A stretch of DNA of 64,000 nucleotides from Bacilli bacterium PM5-9. GTDB taxonomy: Bacteria > Bacillota_I > Bacilli_A > JAJDGJ01. The DNA lies in contig JARXZD010000002.1 in the NCBI GenBank assembly GCA_029893765.1, positions 1 through 64,000 of the forward strand, written 5' to 3'. The notes under the pieces were generated by a model. That model was not told the origin of the DNA and made no database searches. It saw only the letters and a list, made by a program, of their open reading frames with translations. Below, piece after piece: positions 47,223 through 56,628 of this stretch (its first letter is position 1; each line of letters starts with the position of its first letter). Made by a program: the position numbers and the translations under genes.

Positions 47223-48332
47223 ATGAAAAAAGAAAACAGTTTTTTCAAAAGAAATAAAGAAAAAATGATTTTTGTATCACTAATTGTTATGGTTTTACTA
47301 TTTATAGTAAACCTTATAATGATTTTACAAATTAAAAATGATGATGATAGTTTTAGCAATTCAAATAATCAGGCATCATCAATTAAAATATCTGATGATA
47401 CAACTAAGGTTGTTAAAAAGGTAAATGATAGTGTAGTTACTGTTGCTTTATATCAGGGTGATGAATTAATAGGTAATGGTAGTGGCTCAATTATTAGTTA
47501 CAAAAATAATAAGGCTAAAATTGTGACTAATAACCATGTTGTTGATGTTGAATCTAATATTACTATTAAAATTATTTTTTCTAATAAAAAAGAGGTTAAA
47601 GCTAAAATTCTTGGTAAAGATGCTATATCTGATTTAGCATTACTTGAAGTAACAACTAATTTTAAAGTTACACCAATTGAAATAGGTGATTCTGATAAAT
47701 TGCAGGCTGGTGAAAGTGTAATTGCTATTGGTTCTCCATTAGATACTGAGTTTTCTGGAACAGTTACAAAAGGGATTATCTCGGGTGTTAATAGGACTAT
47801 TGAAACTGATACTAATGGTGATAATATTCCTGATTATGCAATGCAAGCACTTCAAACTGATACAACGATTAATCCTGGTAATAGTGGTGGTCCATTAATT
47901 AATATGGCAGGTCAAATGGTTGGTATTAACACTAGTAAAATAAGTCAAACTGGTTTTGAGGGTATGGGATTTTCTATTCCATCAAATGAAGCTGTTACTA
48001 TTTTAAAACAATTAGAAAAGAATGGTAAAGTTGATAGACCAACGTTAGGTATTTCTTATCAAGCTGTCTCTGCAATTCCAGAGTATGCTTATGATCGTTT
48101 TAACATTCCTAGTAACATTGAAGAAGGACTTTATATTGTTGAAATAGTTAAAAATTCTGCTGCTGCTAAAGCTGGATTAAAGGCTGATGATATTATATTT
48201 GAAGTTGAAGGTGAAAAAATAACAAGTACTTCTATTTTTACTTCAAAATTATATTCAAAGAAAAATGGCGATAAACTTAAACTTAAAATTTATCGAGATG
48301 GTAAGGAAAAAACAATTACTGTAACCTTATAA
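47223..48332 (+). CDS. htrA: HtrA/DegP-like trypsin-family serine protease
   Basis: Membrane-anchored quality-control protease of 369 residues. One transmembrane segment lies at about 15-36, followed by a Ser/Asn-rich linker. The catalytic triad is His105 (TNNHVVD), Asp137 (SDLALL) and Ser221 (NPGNSGGPL). One C-terminal PDZ domain (about 270-369) has GLYIVEIVKNSAAAKAGLKADD. The active site should face the outside of the cell and degrade misfolded exported proteins. AGGGAGTGG Shine-Dalgarno. No CssR-type operator was identified. Confidence 0.95.
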   Translation: MKKENSFFKRNKEKMIFVSLIVMVLLFIVNLIMILQIKNDDDSFSNSNNQASSIKISDDTTKVVKKVNDSVVTVALYQGDELIGNGSGSIISYKNNKAKIVTNNHVVDVESNITIKIIFSNKKEVKAKILGKDAISDLALLEVTTNFKVTPIEIGDSDKLQAGESVIAIGSPLDTEFSGTVTKGIISGVNRTIETDTNGDNIPDYAMQALQTDTTINPGNSGGPLINMAGQMVGINTSKISQTGFEGMGFSIPSNEAVTILKQLEKNGKVDRPTLGISYQAVSAIPEYAYDRFNIPSNIEEGLYIVEIVKNSAAAKAGLKADDIIFEVEGEKITSTSIFTSKLYSKKNGDKLKLKIYRDGKEKTITVTL

Positions 48333-48382
48333 CATATTTAATGTAAGATAAGCTGGTATTATATTATCAAGGAGATGGTAGT

Positions 48383-48571
48383 ATGAAACCAGTTTTTTTA
48401 AATAGATTATTGAATATTGTATTCTCAATTTGTTTTAGCGGATCAATTTTTCATTTGCTGGGGTTATTGTTTAGCAGTTTTACAAGTAATCTTATATTTG
48501 TTATAATGTTTGTATGCCTAACAAAATATGTACATGAAGTTGTAGAGTATGAAGATAATTTAAATACATAA
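48383..48571 (+). CDS. Small two-helix membrane protein, unknown
   Basis: A 62-residue protein with two hydrophobic segments (about 8-28 and 33-48) and a charged C-terminal tail (VHEVVEYEDNLNT). The strong Shine-Dalgarno AAGGAGATGG makes it a credible gene despite its size. I recognise no family. It lies 50 bp after htrA and 47 bp before the thioredoxin-like gene, all in the same direction. Confidence 0.7.
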   Translation: MKPVFLNRLLNIVFSICFSGSIFHLLGLLFSSFTSNLIFVIMFVCLTKYVHEVVEYEDNLNT

Positions 48572-48576
48572 CTTCG

Positions 48577-48582
48577 TATAAT
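48577..48582 (+). promoter_or_regulatory. -10 box upstream of the thioredoxin-like gene
   Basis: TATAAT, 36 nt before the TTG start, in the short gap after the small membrane protein. No good -35 is visible. Confidence 0.4.
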
Positions 48583-48618
48583 ATATATTATGTTAACTAA
48601 AATAAAGGAGTTGGTTTT

Positions 48619-49191
48619 TTGAAAAAGAAGTATATTATAATTAGCTTAATTATCGTTATTCTAATTGCCCTTGTTTATTTGTTTAAAACGGATTTCTTTT
48701 TAACAGATGAACAAAAAGATGAAAAAAATAAACAAACACAAATAACTCAAATCAAAAAAACGAAGTTTGCTAGTTTGCCTATTATTACAATGGATGAATT
48801 AGAACAAAAAATTAATAATGGTGAAGATGTAATCGCCTACTTTGGTTGGATTTATGAATGCGGTGATGCTAGACTATTTGAATTAAACTCATTTGATAAG
48901 TATTTAGATGATGAGAATGTTACTAATAAGTTATTTGTTATTAATTTAGATGATGAGGCATTAGAGGCTCTTAGTAAGCCTGAATTAAGAAAACCAATTG
49001 CTAAACGTTTTCAAATTGATACATGGACTAAAGATAGTTCTTTAAATCCAATGGAATTAAAATCGCCTCAATTAGTTCATTATCAAAACAAAAAAATTGT
49101 TAATCTTGTTTCTTGGACGCCATTAAGTTCTGATTCAACTTATGGTATTAGAGAAGAATTATCTAAAGCATTTTTTGATACTATAAAATAA
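48619..49191 (+). CDS. Membrane-anchored thioredoxin-like protein with one cysteine
   Basis: A 190-residue protein. An N-terminal hydrophobic anchor (about 5-22) precedes a Lys/Gln-rich linker and an extracytoplasmic thioredoxin-like domain. The strand-loop VIAYFGWIYECGDARLF is where CxxC would be, but only Cys81 is present and there is no other Cys. A probable cis-Pro is in LKSPQLVHYQN. It resembles the PedC/bacteriocin-accessory Trx-like group. Redox exchange through a mixed disulfide or a non-redox role are both possible. TTG start with AAAGGAG eight bases upstream. Confidence 0.65.
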   Translation: MKKKYIIISLIIVILIALVYLFKTDFFLTDEQKDEKNKQTQITQIKKTKFASLPIITMDELEQKINNGEDVIAYFGWIYECGDARLFELNSFDKYLDDENVTNKLFVINLDDEALEALSKPELRKPIAKRFQIDTWTKDSSLNPMELKSPQLVHYQNKKIVNLVSWTPLSSDSTYGIREELSKAFFDTIK

Positions 49192-49210
49192 ACTTTGAAA
49201 TTTCAAATAA

Positions 49211-49239
49211 AGAACTCTGAAATTAATCAGAGTTTTTTA
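49211..49239. terminator. Bidirectional terminator between the Trx-like gene and xerD
   Basis: AACTCTGA, loop, TCAGAGTT followed by a T-run. The minus-strand xer stop codon is in the loop. Confidence 0.85.
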
Positions 49240-50149
49240 TTTTCTTATTATACAATGGATGTGCTTCTTTATATGATTTTTTTATATAATCACTATTAAC
49301 ATGAGTATAAATTTGAGTAGTTGATATATCACTATGACCAAGTAAGACTTGAACACTTCTTAAATCAACTCCATTATTTAACAAATGTGTAGCAAATGAA
49401 TGTCTCAAAGTATGTGGTGATACATTTTTTGTAATATTAGCCTTTAAACAATGTTTTTTTACTATTTTAAAGAAACCTTGTCTTGTTATTGGATCACCCT
49501 TTGCATTAACAAATAAATAATCAGAATAATTTAAATCTAAAATATCCCTTCTTGTTTGAAGTAAATAATTTTCTAATACTTCAACAATCGCATCATTTAA
49601 TGGAATAATTCTTTCTTTATTACCCTTCCCCACTATTTTTAAGTATTTATCATTTAAAAATAATTGTGATACATTTATATTAATTAATTCACTAACACGT
49701 GTTCCTGTATAGTACATTAGAAAAACCATTACTTTATTTCTTTTATCTAAATTTGTTTTTTCATCAAATGTTTCTAAAAAATTAACAATTTCATTGCTAT
49801 CTAAATATTCAGGTACTTTTTTTGTAACTTTTGGTAATGAAAGCAATGCTGCCTTATTTTCTGTTAAATAATCTTTTACATAGAGAAACTTAAAAAACGA
49901 TTTCAAGCAGCTAATTTTTCGAGCAATACTACTTTTTGATAAATTATTATCATATAAAGTAGCAACATAATTTGTAAGCAATTCATTATTAATGATATTT
50001 AAGTCATTAATTTTTTTATTGTCCAAATACAATAAAAAGTTATCTAAATCCTTTTGATAACTAATTATTGTATTATTACTAACTTTCTTTTCAACTTTTA
50101 AAAATTGCATAAAGTTTTTTATTGCAAATTCTTTCTTAATAACTGACAT
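49223..50149 (-). CDS. xerD: Site-specific tyrosine recombinase XerC/XerD
   Basis: A 308-residue tyrosine recombinase that resolves chromosome dimers at dif near the terminus. It has an N-terminal SAM-like core-binding domain (about 5-90). The catalytic domain is complete: Arg in TGTRVSEL, Lys in VGKGNKER, HxxR in SPHTLRHSFATH, His in LLGHSD and Tyr in TTQIYTHV. ATG 50149 follows AAAGGAGC and overlaps recN by 14 nt. Chromosomal housekeeping context supports Xer rather than a phage integrase. Which paralogue it is cannot be told from one copy. Confidence 0.9.
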   Translation of the reverse strand: MSVIKKEFAIKNFMQFLKVEKKVSNNTIISYQKDLDNFLLYLDNKKINDLNIINNELLTNYVATLYDNNLSKSSIARKISCLKSFFKFLYVKDYLTENKAALLSLPKVTKKVPEYLDSNEIVNFLETFDEKTNLDKRNKVMVFLMYYTGTRVSELININVSQLFLNDKYLKIVGKGNKERIIPLNDAIVEVLENYLLQTRRDILDLNYSDYLFVNAKGDPITRQGFFKIVKKHCLKANITKNVSPHTLRHSFATHLLNNGVDLRSVQVLLGHSDISTTQIYTHVNSDYIKKSYKEAHPLYNKKIKNSD

Positions 50150-51788
50150 TGTTAATAAGCTCCTTTGCATGATCTAATGCTGTTTCTGATACTGTATTAC
50201 CAGATAACATTTTAGCGATTTCATTAATTTTTTCATCTTCACTTAAATAATAACAATTACTTGTTGTAAATTGCTCATTGCTTGATTTTTCAATATAAAG
50301 ATGATTTTTTGCATATACAGCTACTTGTGGTAAATGTGTAATGCAAATAACATCGTTATACTTACTAATTTGTGCAATCTTTAAACCAATTGCATTTGCT
50401 ACTTCTCCTGATACACCGGCATCTATTTCATCAAATATATACATTTTTTTACTTTTATTTAATGATACAATTTTCAATGCTAGCATTAATCTTGACAGCT
50501 CACCACCACTTGCAACCATGCTTAATTCTCTTAATGTGCCACCTTTATTTGCACTAAAAAGAAATACTACCTTATCTAAACCATATTTTGTAAAATCTGT
50601 TTTCACTAAATCTATTTTAAATATAGCATCTTTTAAATATAAATCCTTTAAATGAGTCATTATTTTTGTTTCAATATCATTAATATATTTTTTTCTAATT
50701 TCAGTTAATTTTTTTGAATAACTAAGCATTTTTTCTTTTGACTTTTCTATTTTTTGCTCAATTTTTAACACTAATGAATCGCTATTTAGAATAAAATCTA
50801 TTTTTTCAGTTAAATCAGTAATTTTTTTACTAACTTCCTCTTGAGAATAACCATATTTTTTTATCATCTTTTGATAATTAAATAACTTCTCTTTTATAAT
50901 ATTATATTCATCACTATCAAAAGAAAGACTATGATATTCATCATTAAGAACTTCATTAAAATCAATTAAATTATAATATATATTATCAATATTTTGAGCA
51001 AGTTTAGTAAAATTTTCATTAACATCACTCAATTTATTAATTTCACTATTAACAACATTTAATGATTCAATAACATTATTTGATTTTAAAGTCGATATTG
51101 CACTTTCAATTTGATTAGAAATTTTTTCAAAATCCTTATAATATGCTTCTTGATTAGTTAGTTCATCAACTTCTTTTGCACTAAGATTACTATTTTCAAT
51201 ATCTTTTAATTGGTCTTGATAAAATGATAATAATTCTGGATCAATAGTTTTATTTACTAAAGTATTATATTCATCAGATAAACTACGATAATTATTTAAT
51301 TCTTCTAAATATTCTACATATATTTTTTTCTCATCTATATTAAATAAACTATCGATAAAATTTTGTTGTGAGCTTTGCTCATTTAATAAATAGGTAGCAT
51401 CTTGAGAATGTATCTCTACTAAATGTTTTCCAATTTGTTTTACTAAATCATTCGTAACAATTCTATTATTTATTTTTAGCTGTGATTTTCCATCTTTTTT
51501 TATTTTTTTATTTATTATTAAATAGTCATCATCAATAATAAAATCATTTTCATTTAGGATATTTTCTATAGTTTTATCATAATCAAAAATACCTTCAATT
51601 AATGCATAATCATTATTACTAGCAACCATAGCATGAGAAGCACGAGCTCCTAAAAGCTGTTCAATTGCATCTATTACAATTGACTTACCAGCACCAGTTT
51701 GCCCTGTTATTACACTTAATCCATCTCTAAAATCGATAGTCATTTGATTAATTATTGCAAAGTTTTGAATATTAATTTGTTTTAACAT
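50136..51788 (-). CDS. recN: DNA repair protein RecN
   Basis: SMC-like ATPase of 550 residues acting early in double-strand-break repair. Walker A GQTGAGKSIVIDA is near residue 30. A long antiparallel coiled coil spans about 150-370. The ABC signature is VASGGELSRLMLALK and Walker B IFDEIDAGVSGEVA. The N-terminal LKQINIQNFAIINQM is typical. It lies 4 bp after dxs; the ispA-dxs-recN order is conserved, although the usual tlyA and argR genes between dxs and recN are missing. Confidence 0.96.
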   Translation of the reverse strand: MLKQINIQNFAIINQMTIDFRDGLSVITGQTGAGKSIVIDAIEQLLGARASHAMVASNNDYALIEGIFDYDKTIENILNENDFIIDDDYLIINKKIKKDGKSQLKINNRIVTNDLVKQIGKHLVEIHSQDATYLLNEQSSQQNFIDSLFNIDEKKIYVEYLEELNNYRSLSDEYNTLVNKTIDPELLSFYQDQLKDIENSNLSAKEVDELTNQEAYYKDFEKISNQIESAISTLKSNNVIESLNVVNSEINKLSDVNENFTKLAQNIDNIYYNLIDFNEVLNDEYHSLSFDSDEYNIIKEKLFNYQKMIKKYGYSQEEVSKKITDLTEKIDFILNSDSLVLKIEQKIEKSKEKMLSYSKKLTEIRKKYINDIETKIMTHLKDLYLKDAIFKIDLVKTDFTKYGLDKVVFLFSANKGGTLRELSMVASGGELSRLMLALKIVSLNKSKKMYIFDEIDAGVSGEVANAIGLKIAQISKYNDVICITHLPQVAVYAKNHLYIEKSSNEQFTTSNCYYLSEDEKINEIAKMLSGNTVSETALDHAKELINNVSY

Positions 51789-51792
51789 TTTA

Positions 51793-53637
51793 TCACCTAC
51801 TTTTACTGCAATATTTTTTAACTATATCTTGATATGCTAAATTGTACTCTTTCATTAAAACATTTATACTACCTGCTTCAACAAATTTATCATCAATACT
51901 AATAATTGTTACTTTTGTAGTATTATATTTTTTTTCATTTGCATATTCTAAAATACTAGAAGCAAATCCTCCACCTTTTATATCAGGCTCATAAATAATT
52001 ATTTCAGTTTCATTTTTAAATAATTTATCTAATAATTTTGTATCTAATGGTTTTAAAAATCGAGCATGAATTAAACCACATTTCTTTTTATCAATAATTT
52101 TAGATAACTCTTCAGAATGTGAGCCATAACTTATTAAAACTTTCTTCTTGTTGTTTGCAATAGTTTCCCACTTTCCTATTTCAACGTCAATCTTACCAGT
52201 TTTTATTAAAGTATTACCGCGTGGATATCTAATAATAAATGGATGATTAGTTTTAAAACCTAAAGAAACTAATGCGTCTACTTCTAAATTGTCCTTTGGT
52301 GCACTTATAATGAAGTTTGGTAAATTACGATATAATGATATATCAAACACACCATGATGTGTTTGGCCATCTTCACCAACAATTCCCGCACGATCTAAGC
52401 CAATTACTACTGGTAAATCCATTCTTGATAAATCATGATTAAATTGATCGTATGATCTTTGTGAAAAAGTTGAATAGATACTTAAAAAAGGATGCATTCC
52501 ATTTAAAGCAAGTCCAGCAGCCATCATTGTTGCATGTTGCTCAGCAATTCCAACATCAAAGCTTCTATCCGGAAAATCTTCAAATATTTTTTCTAATTTT
52601 GAACCAGTAATCATTGCTGGTGTTATCGTAACAATTTTATCGTTATTTTGCATTTCATTATATACAGCGTCTGCTACCACTTGAGAATAACTTTTTTCAT
52701 TGTCTTTCTTTTTTTGTAATAATTCTCCACTTGGCGCATCAAATTTTCCTATTCCATGCCATTTTCCAGTTACATCATTTTCGGCATATTTATAACCTTT
52801 ACCTTTTTTAGTAAGAACGTGTACGACTATTGGTCCTTTTGAGGCTTTTGCTTTATTCAATCCTCTTAATAAATCATGAAAATCATGACCATCTAAAGGT
52901 CCAATATAATCAATTCCCATATCAACAAACATATTTGAAATAACAGTGCTTTTTACCATATCTTTTATTTTCTTTGAACCATTATATGCTACTTGTCCAA
53001 CTTTACTTTTATTCATTATTTCCTTATAATTTTGTTTTGCTTTATTATATGACATAGAAATTCTCATTTTATCTAAAAGATTATTTAATCCACCAACATT
53101 TTTTGAAATTGACATTTCATTATCATTCAAAATAACAATCACTTTCTTTTGTAGATGTCCTAAATGATTTAATGCCTCTATTGCCATTCCACCAGATAAA
53201 GCACCATCACCAATAACAGGTACTATATCATATTTCTCATTGTTTAAATCGCGTGCTATGGCCATTCCAACCGCACATGAGATTGTTGTTGAACTATGTC
53301 CGCCTTCAAAACAATCATATTCTGATTCTGATATTTTTTGATATCCTGATAAGCCTTGATATGTTCTTAAAGTAGAAAAATCTTTAGCTCTACCAGTTAA
53401 AATTTTATGAATATATGATTGATGTCCTACATCAAAGAAAATTTTATCTTGTGGGGCATTAAATACTTTATGTAATGCGATAGTTAATTCAATTACTCCT
53501 AAATTACTTGATAAATGCCCACCTGTATTTGCAATACTGCAGACCAAAAACTTCCTAATATCCTTAGCAAGTTTTTTTAATTCATTATTATTATATTCAT
53601 CTAAAAAGATTGGATTTTCAATGTTTTCGATATCCAA
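51793..53637 (-). CDS. dxs: 1-deoxy-D-xylulose-5-phosphate synthase
   Basis: ThDP-dependent first enzyme of the MEP pathway, about 614 residues, condensing pyruvate and glyceraldehyde-3-phosphate. It shows SNLGVIELTIALHKVF and HQSYIHKILTGR. The ThDP motif is VIGDGALSGGMAIEAL...NDNEMSIS. DVGIAEQHATMMAAGLA and a transketolase C-terminal domain follow. TTG at 53637 is the likely start, since AGAGGTGG is properly spaced for it; a GTG at 53646 would lie inside that site. It has no tlyA neighbour. Confidence 0.95.
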   Translation of the reverse strand: MDIENIENPIFLDEYNNNELKKLAKDIRKFLVCSIANTGGHLSSNLGVIELTIALHKVFNAPQDKIFFDVGHQSYIHKILTGRAKDFSTLRTYQGLSGYQKISESEYDCFEGGHSSTTISCAVGMAIARDLNNEKYDIVPVIGDGALSGGMAIEALNHLGHLQKKVIVILNDNEMSISKNVGGLNNLLDKMRISMSYNKAKQNYKEIMNKSKVGQVAYNGSKKIKDMVKSTVISNMFVDMGIDYIGPLDGHDFHDLLRGLNKAKASKGPIVVHVLTKKGKGYKYAENDVTGKWHGIGKFDAPSGELLQKKKDNEKSYSQVVADAVYNEMQNNDKIVTITPAMITGSKLEKIFEDFPDRSFDVGIAEQHATMMAAGLALNGMHPFLSIYSTFSQRSYDQFNHDLSRMDLPVVIGLDRAGIVGEDGQTHHGVFDISLYRNLPNFIISAPKDNLEVDALVSLGFKTNHPFIIRYPRGNTLIKTGKIDVEIGKWETIANNKKKVLISYGSHSEELSKIIDKKKCGLIHARFLKPLDTKLLDKLFKNETEIIIYEPDIKGGGFASSILEYANEKKYNTTKVTIISIDDKFVEAGSINVLMKEYNLAYQDIVKKYCSKSR

Positions 53638-53648
53638 TATAACCACCT

Positions 53649-54515
53649 CTATAATTTTCTATTTGCGATTTCTAAAATTAACAGATGAAATTTTGTACCT
53701 GATAATTGCAATTTATCTAGTAATACTTCAATTTGATCAAAATAAGATTCAACTAATAAATTAGCTTTTTCAACACCAATTTGTTCAACAATAGTTGCTT
53801 TTTCATTTTTTTGATCTGAATTAATATTTTTACCAATTTCTTGACTAGTTTTTGTTTGTTCAAGAATATCATCTTGTATTTGGAAAGCTTGCCCAAGGTG
53901 TGCCCCAAGACTCATGAAGTCATCAATTTGTTTATCAGCAATTATTGCCGCCATTGCTAAACTTGCTTGAATTAATAAACAAGTCTTATAGTAATAAATA
54001 TGTTCAATATCAGTAATGCTCATATCTTTTGTAGCATCTAAATCTTTTTGTTGGCCATAAATCATTCCATTTGAACCAGCAGCAAGTGATAGTGTTCTAA
54101 TTAATTTTAATGATAATTGTGGATCAATATCCATACTTGTTAAAAGGTAAAATGCATCAGTTAATAAAGCATCTCCGCAAAGAATGGCTGTTGCTTCACC
54201 AAATTTAATATGAGTTGTTGGTTTTCCTCGTCTTAATGTATCATTATCCATTCCTGGTAAATCATCATGAACTAATGAATATGTATGTACCATTTCAATA
54301 GCACAAATAACATTCTCATATTTTTTATAATCAATATTGAATTGTTCTAATAACATCATAAATAAAATTGGTCTAATTCTTTTACCACCATCAAGTAAAC
54401 TATACACCATACTTGCTTTTATTTTAGAATCCTTTTGAACGTTTTCATTTAACATATTTGCTAAAATATTATTTACTTCTATTTCATAACTTTTAATATT
54501 TAATTCATTACTCAT
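53649..54515 (-). CDS. ispA: Polyprenyl (farnesyl) diphosphate synthase
   Basis: Trans-prenyltransferase of 288 residues making farnesyl or geranylgeranyl diphosphate for undecaprenol and other prenyl chains. The first Asp-rich motif is in VHDDLPGMDNDTLRRGKPT and the second is QIQDDILE. GGKRIRPIL binds the isopentenyl diphosphate pyrophosphate. Size and position after xseB are those of IspA. ATG 54515 is selected because AAAGGAG sits 9 nt upstream, whereas an ATG at 54524 would touch it. It overlaps xseB by 8 nt. Confidence 0.95.
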   Translation of the reverse strand: MSNELNIKSYEIEVNNILANMLNENVQKDSKIKASMVYSLLDGGKRIRPILFMMLLEQFNIDYKKYENVICAIEMVHTYSLVHDDLPGMDNDTLRRGKPTTHIKFGEATAILCGDALLTDAFYLLTSMDIDPQLSLKLIRTLSLAAGSNGMIYGQQKDLDATKDMSITDIEHIYYYKTCLLIQASLAMAAIIADKQIDDFMSLGAHLGQAFQIQDDILEQTKTSQEIGKNINSDQKNEKATIVEQIGVEKANLLVESYFDQIEVLLDKLQLSGTKFHLLILEIANRKL

Positions 54516-54732
54516 CTTTCGCATCTCCTTTTAATTTATTAATTTCACTTTCTTCTAATATTTTAATTGATTGTTTTTCTATTTCATTTAACTTATTATA
54601 AGAAGAGGTTGTTATCTCAATTCCCTCTTGATATAACTTTATTGATTCATCTAATGATAATTCATTTTGTTCTAGTAAAGAAATTATTTCTTCAATTCTT
54701 TTCATTGATTCTTCAAAATTATTTGTTTTCAT
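54508..54732 (-). CDS. xseB: Exodeoxyribonuclease VII small subunit
   Basis: A 74-residue helical-hairpin protein. FEESMKRIEEIISLLEQNELSLDESIKLYQEGIE covers the conserved family core. Several XseB copies bind each XseA to form exonuclease VII, which degrades single-stranded DNA to acid-insoluble oligonucleotides. It overlaps xseA by 14 nt, and AGAGGTGAC lies in the xseA end. Confidence 0.94.
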   Translation of the reverse strand: MKTNNFEESMKRIEEIISLLEQNELSLDESIKLYQEGIEITTSSYNKLNEIEKQSIKILEESEINKLKGDAKDE

Positions 54733-56053
54733 TAATAGTCACCTCTTCAACTTTAGCATTAATTTTAGCCTTATTACCAATTATATTAATATCATCACCC
54801 TTATTTAATAAGGAATAATCTTTTACTAATTTATTATCTTGATACACAATAGCATATCCCTTGCTTATAACTAAATTGGGATCAAGTAAATTTAATCTAA
54901 TAATATTTTCATTAAGTTGTTGTTTTGTTGTTTTAAGCTTATTTTCAAATGATTTATTTAATTTATCATAGTTATTGCTAAGAATTTGATTTTTTGTACT
55001 TAATTCAAATTTTAAACTATTACTTAAAATTAATTGATACTCATAAATTTTTTGTTTATATCTTTGAAGTTTATATTTAATGTTATTTTTTTCTAATTTT
55101 AATTTTTTATCACTTAAATAATTCTTTAAATTAATTATTTTATTATTAAAAGTAGACTTCAACAAAACATAATCATTATCTAACCTTTGATAATTAATGT
55201 TTATAATATTCTCAAAAGAAGTTTTTAAGTTATTTTGATATCTAATTAGTTGATTATTCAAATCAGATGTATTTGGACTAACTTTAATTGCTGCTGCAGT
55301 TGGTGTAAGCGCACGATAATCGCTTACAAAATCAGCAATTGTATAATCAGTTTCATGTCCTATACCAGTCACAATTGGAATTTTTGAGTTAAAAATACAC
55401 ATTGCAAGTGAAACATCATTAAATGCATTTAAATCTTCAAAACTACCACCACCACGAGCTAATATAATAACATCAAATTGATACTTATTAATTGTTTCAA
55501 TTGTATTAATTAGTTTTTTAGGTGCATCTTTTCCTTGAACAGCACTTTCAAAAACAACAAGTTGTGATAGTTTATATCTTGAGTTTAATGTCGTTAAAAC
55601 ATCTTTTAAAGCAGCTGAATTATGCCCTGCAATAATCGCAATTTTATTTGGAAAAATAGGTATTGCTTTTTTATGTTCTTCTAAAAAATAACCTGCCTTT
55701 TTCAGTTCTGCCTTGTTTTTTTCAAATTGAACATATAATTCACCAAAACCATCTTTTTCAATCTTGTTAGCAATCACTTGAAAAGTAGCATTGTTTTGAT
55801 ATACTTTAACACTTCCAATTACTTTAACTTTATCACCATCTTGTGGTTTAAACATTAAAGATTTAGTATTTTGTGCAAACATAATTCCACTTATTTTTGA
55901 ATTATCATCTTTTAAATCAAAATACATATGTTTACTAGGATATACCTTTACATTACTTAATTCACCACTAATACTAAGATTAAATAAATTGCTATCTTTT
56001 TCATTAATATGCTTTAAATATTTGACTAAATCGCTAACACTTACTTTTTTCAT
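54719..56053 (-). CDS. xseA: Exodeoxyribonuclease VII large subunit
   Basis: Catalytic subunit of exonuclease VII, 444 residues. An N-terminal OB-fold (VSVSDLVKYLKHI, LFNLSISGELSNVK) is followed by the nuclease domain with GGGSFEDLNAFNDVSLA and TGIGHETDYTIADFVSDYRALTP motifs, split only by short linkers. A long coiled-coil region (about 260-385) binds XseB. The start overlaps the nusB stop (TAATG). Confidence 0.96.
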   Translation of the reverse strand: MKKVSVSDLVKYLKHINEKDSNLFNLSISGELSNVKVYPSKHMYFDLKDDNSKISGIMFAQNTKSLMFKPQDGDKVKVIGSVKVYQNNATFQVIANKIEKDGFGELYVQFEKNKAELKKAGYFLEEHKKAIPIFPNKIAIIAGHNSAALKDVLTTLNSRYKLSQLVVFESAVQGKDAPKKLINTIETINKYQFDVIILARGGGSFEDLNAFNDVSLAMCIFNSKIPIVTGIGHETDYTIADFVSDYRALTPTAAAIKVSPNTSDLNNQLIRYQNNLKTSFENIININYQRLDNDYVLLKSTFNNKIINLKNYLSDKKLKLEKNNIKYKLQRYKQKIYEYQLILSNSLKFELSTKNQILSNNYDKLNKSFENKLKTTKQQLNENIIRLNLLDPNLVISKGYAIVYQDNKLVKDYSLLNKGDDINIIGNKAKINAKVEEVTINENK

Positions 56054-56514
56054 TACAGTTTATCTAAAACTCCATTTATATATTTGTAAGCATCATCATC
56101 GCAATATTCTTTTGCTAATTCGATTGCTTCGTTAATAGCAATTCTTTTTTCAATCTCATTAGATTTAATCTGAATATAAGTAGTAATTAAAATTGCTTGA
56201 TCTACTAAATTCAATCTTTTAAAATCCCATGAATCATCAAGTTTTTTATTTATTTCATTTTTAATTTCATCAACATTATTCATTTGTTCAACTATTGATA
56301 CAAATAAATCATTATTAATTAAAACAATGTCTTTTGAAGTATTGAATTTTTCTTGTAAAATAATATTTAATGATGCCATATTTTCTTTAATAAAACGAGC
56401 TAAATTAAAGAATTTATTCTCTTTTTTAAAGTATTCTTCTTCAATTAAATATTGATATAAATATATCAATGCTGCCTCTCGTGCTTGTCTTCTTGTTAGT
56501 TGATACTCTTCCAT
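56053..56514 (-). CDS. nusB: Transcription antitermination factor NusB
   Basis: All-helical RNA-binding protein of 153 residues that joins NusE/S10 at boxA in rRNA operons. TRRQAREAALIYLYQYL at the N-terminus and RIAINEAIELAKEYCDDDAYKYINGVLDKL at the C-terminus are diagnostic. ATG 56514 is used; an ATG at 56532 sits directly against AAAGG. It is the first gene of the run nusB-xseA-xseB-ispA-dxs-recN-xerD. folD, usual between nusB and xseA in Bacillus, is elsewhere. Confidence 0.94.
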   Translation of the reverse strand: MEEYQLTRRQAREAALIYLYQYLIEEEYFKKENKFFNLARFIKENMASLNIILQEKFNTSKDIVLINNDLFVSIVEQMNNVDEIKNEINKKLDDSWDFKRLNLVDQAILITTYIQIKSNEIEKRIAINEAIELAKEYCDDDAYKYINGVLDKL

Positions 56515-56541
56515 ATTAAATATAACCCCCATACCTTTTAT

Positions 56542-56550
56542 ATTATAACA
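56542..56550 (-). promoter_or_regulatory. Extended -10 promoter of nusB
   Basis: On the minus strand, TGT followed by TATAAT (complement of 56542-56547). No good -35 at 17 bp. Confidence 0.55.
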
Positions 56551-56602
56551 TAATTATCAAAAATCTTTTAGCTAAAATAAGTTTTTAACAAAAAAAATGA
56601 AT

Positions 56603-56628
56603 AAAAAAAGGGAAGCAAATTCCCTTTT
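56603..56628 (-). terminator. Terminator after asp23
   Basis: On the minus strand, AAAGGGAA, loop TTTGC, TTCCCTTT followed by a T-run. It separates pepP-efp-asp23 from the nusB operon. Confidence 0.85.

Noticed and set aside
49223-50149. Phage or mobile-element integrase
   Set aside because: Housekeeping neighbours (recN, dxs), lack of attachment-site repeats and Xer-like length favour XerC/XerD.
50341-50655. Plus-strand open frames over recN and other long antisense frames (for example 15133-15414, 28755-29339, 37372-37783)
   Set aside because: They are reverse-frame shadows of conserved genes, without ribosome-binding sites or recognisable families.
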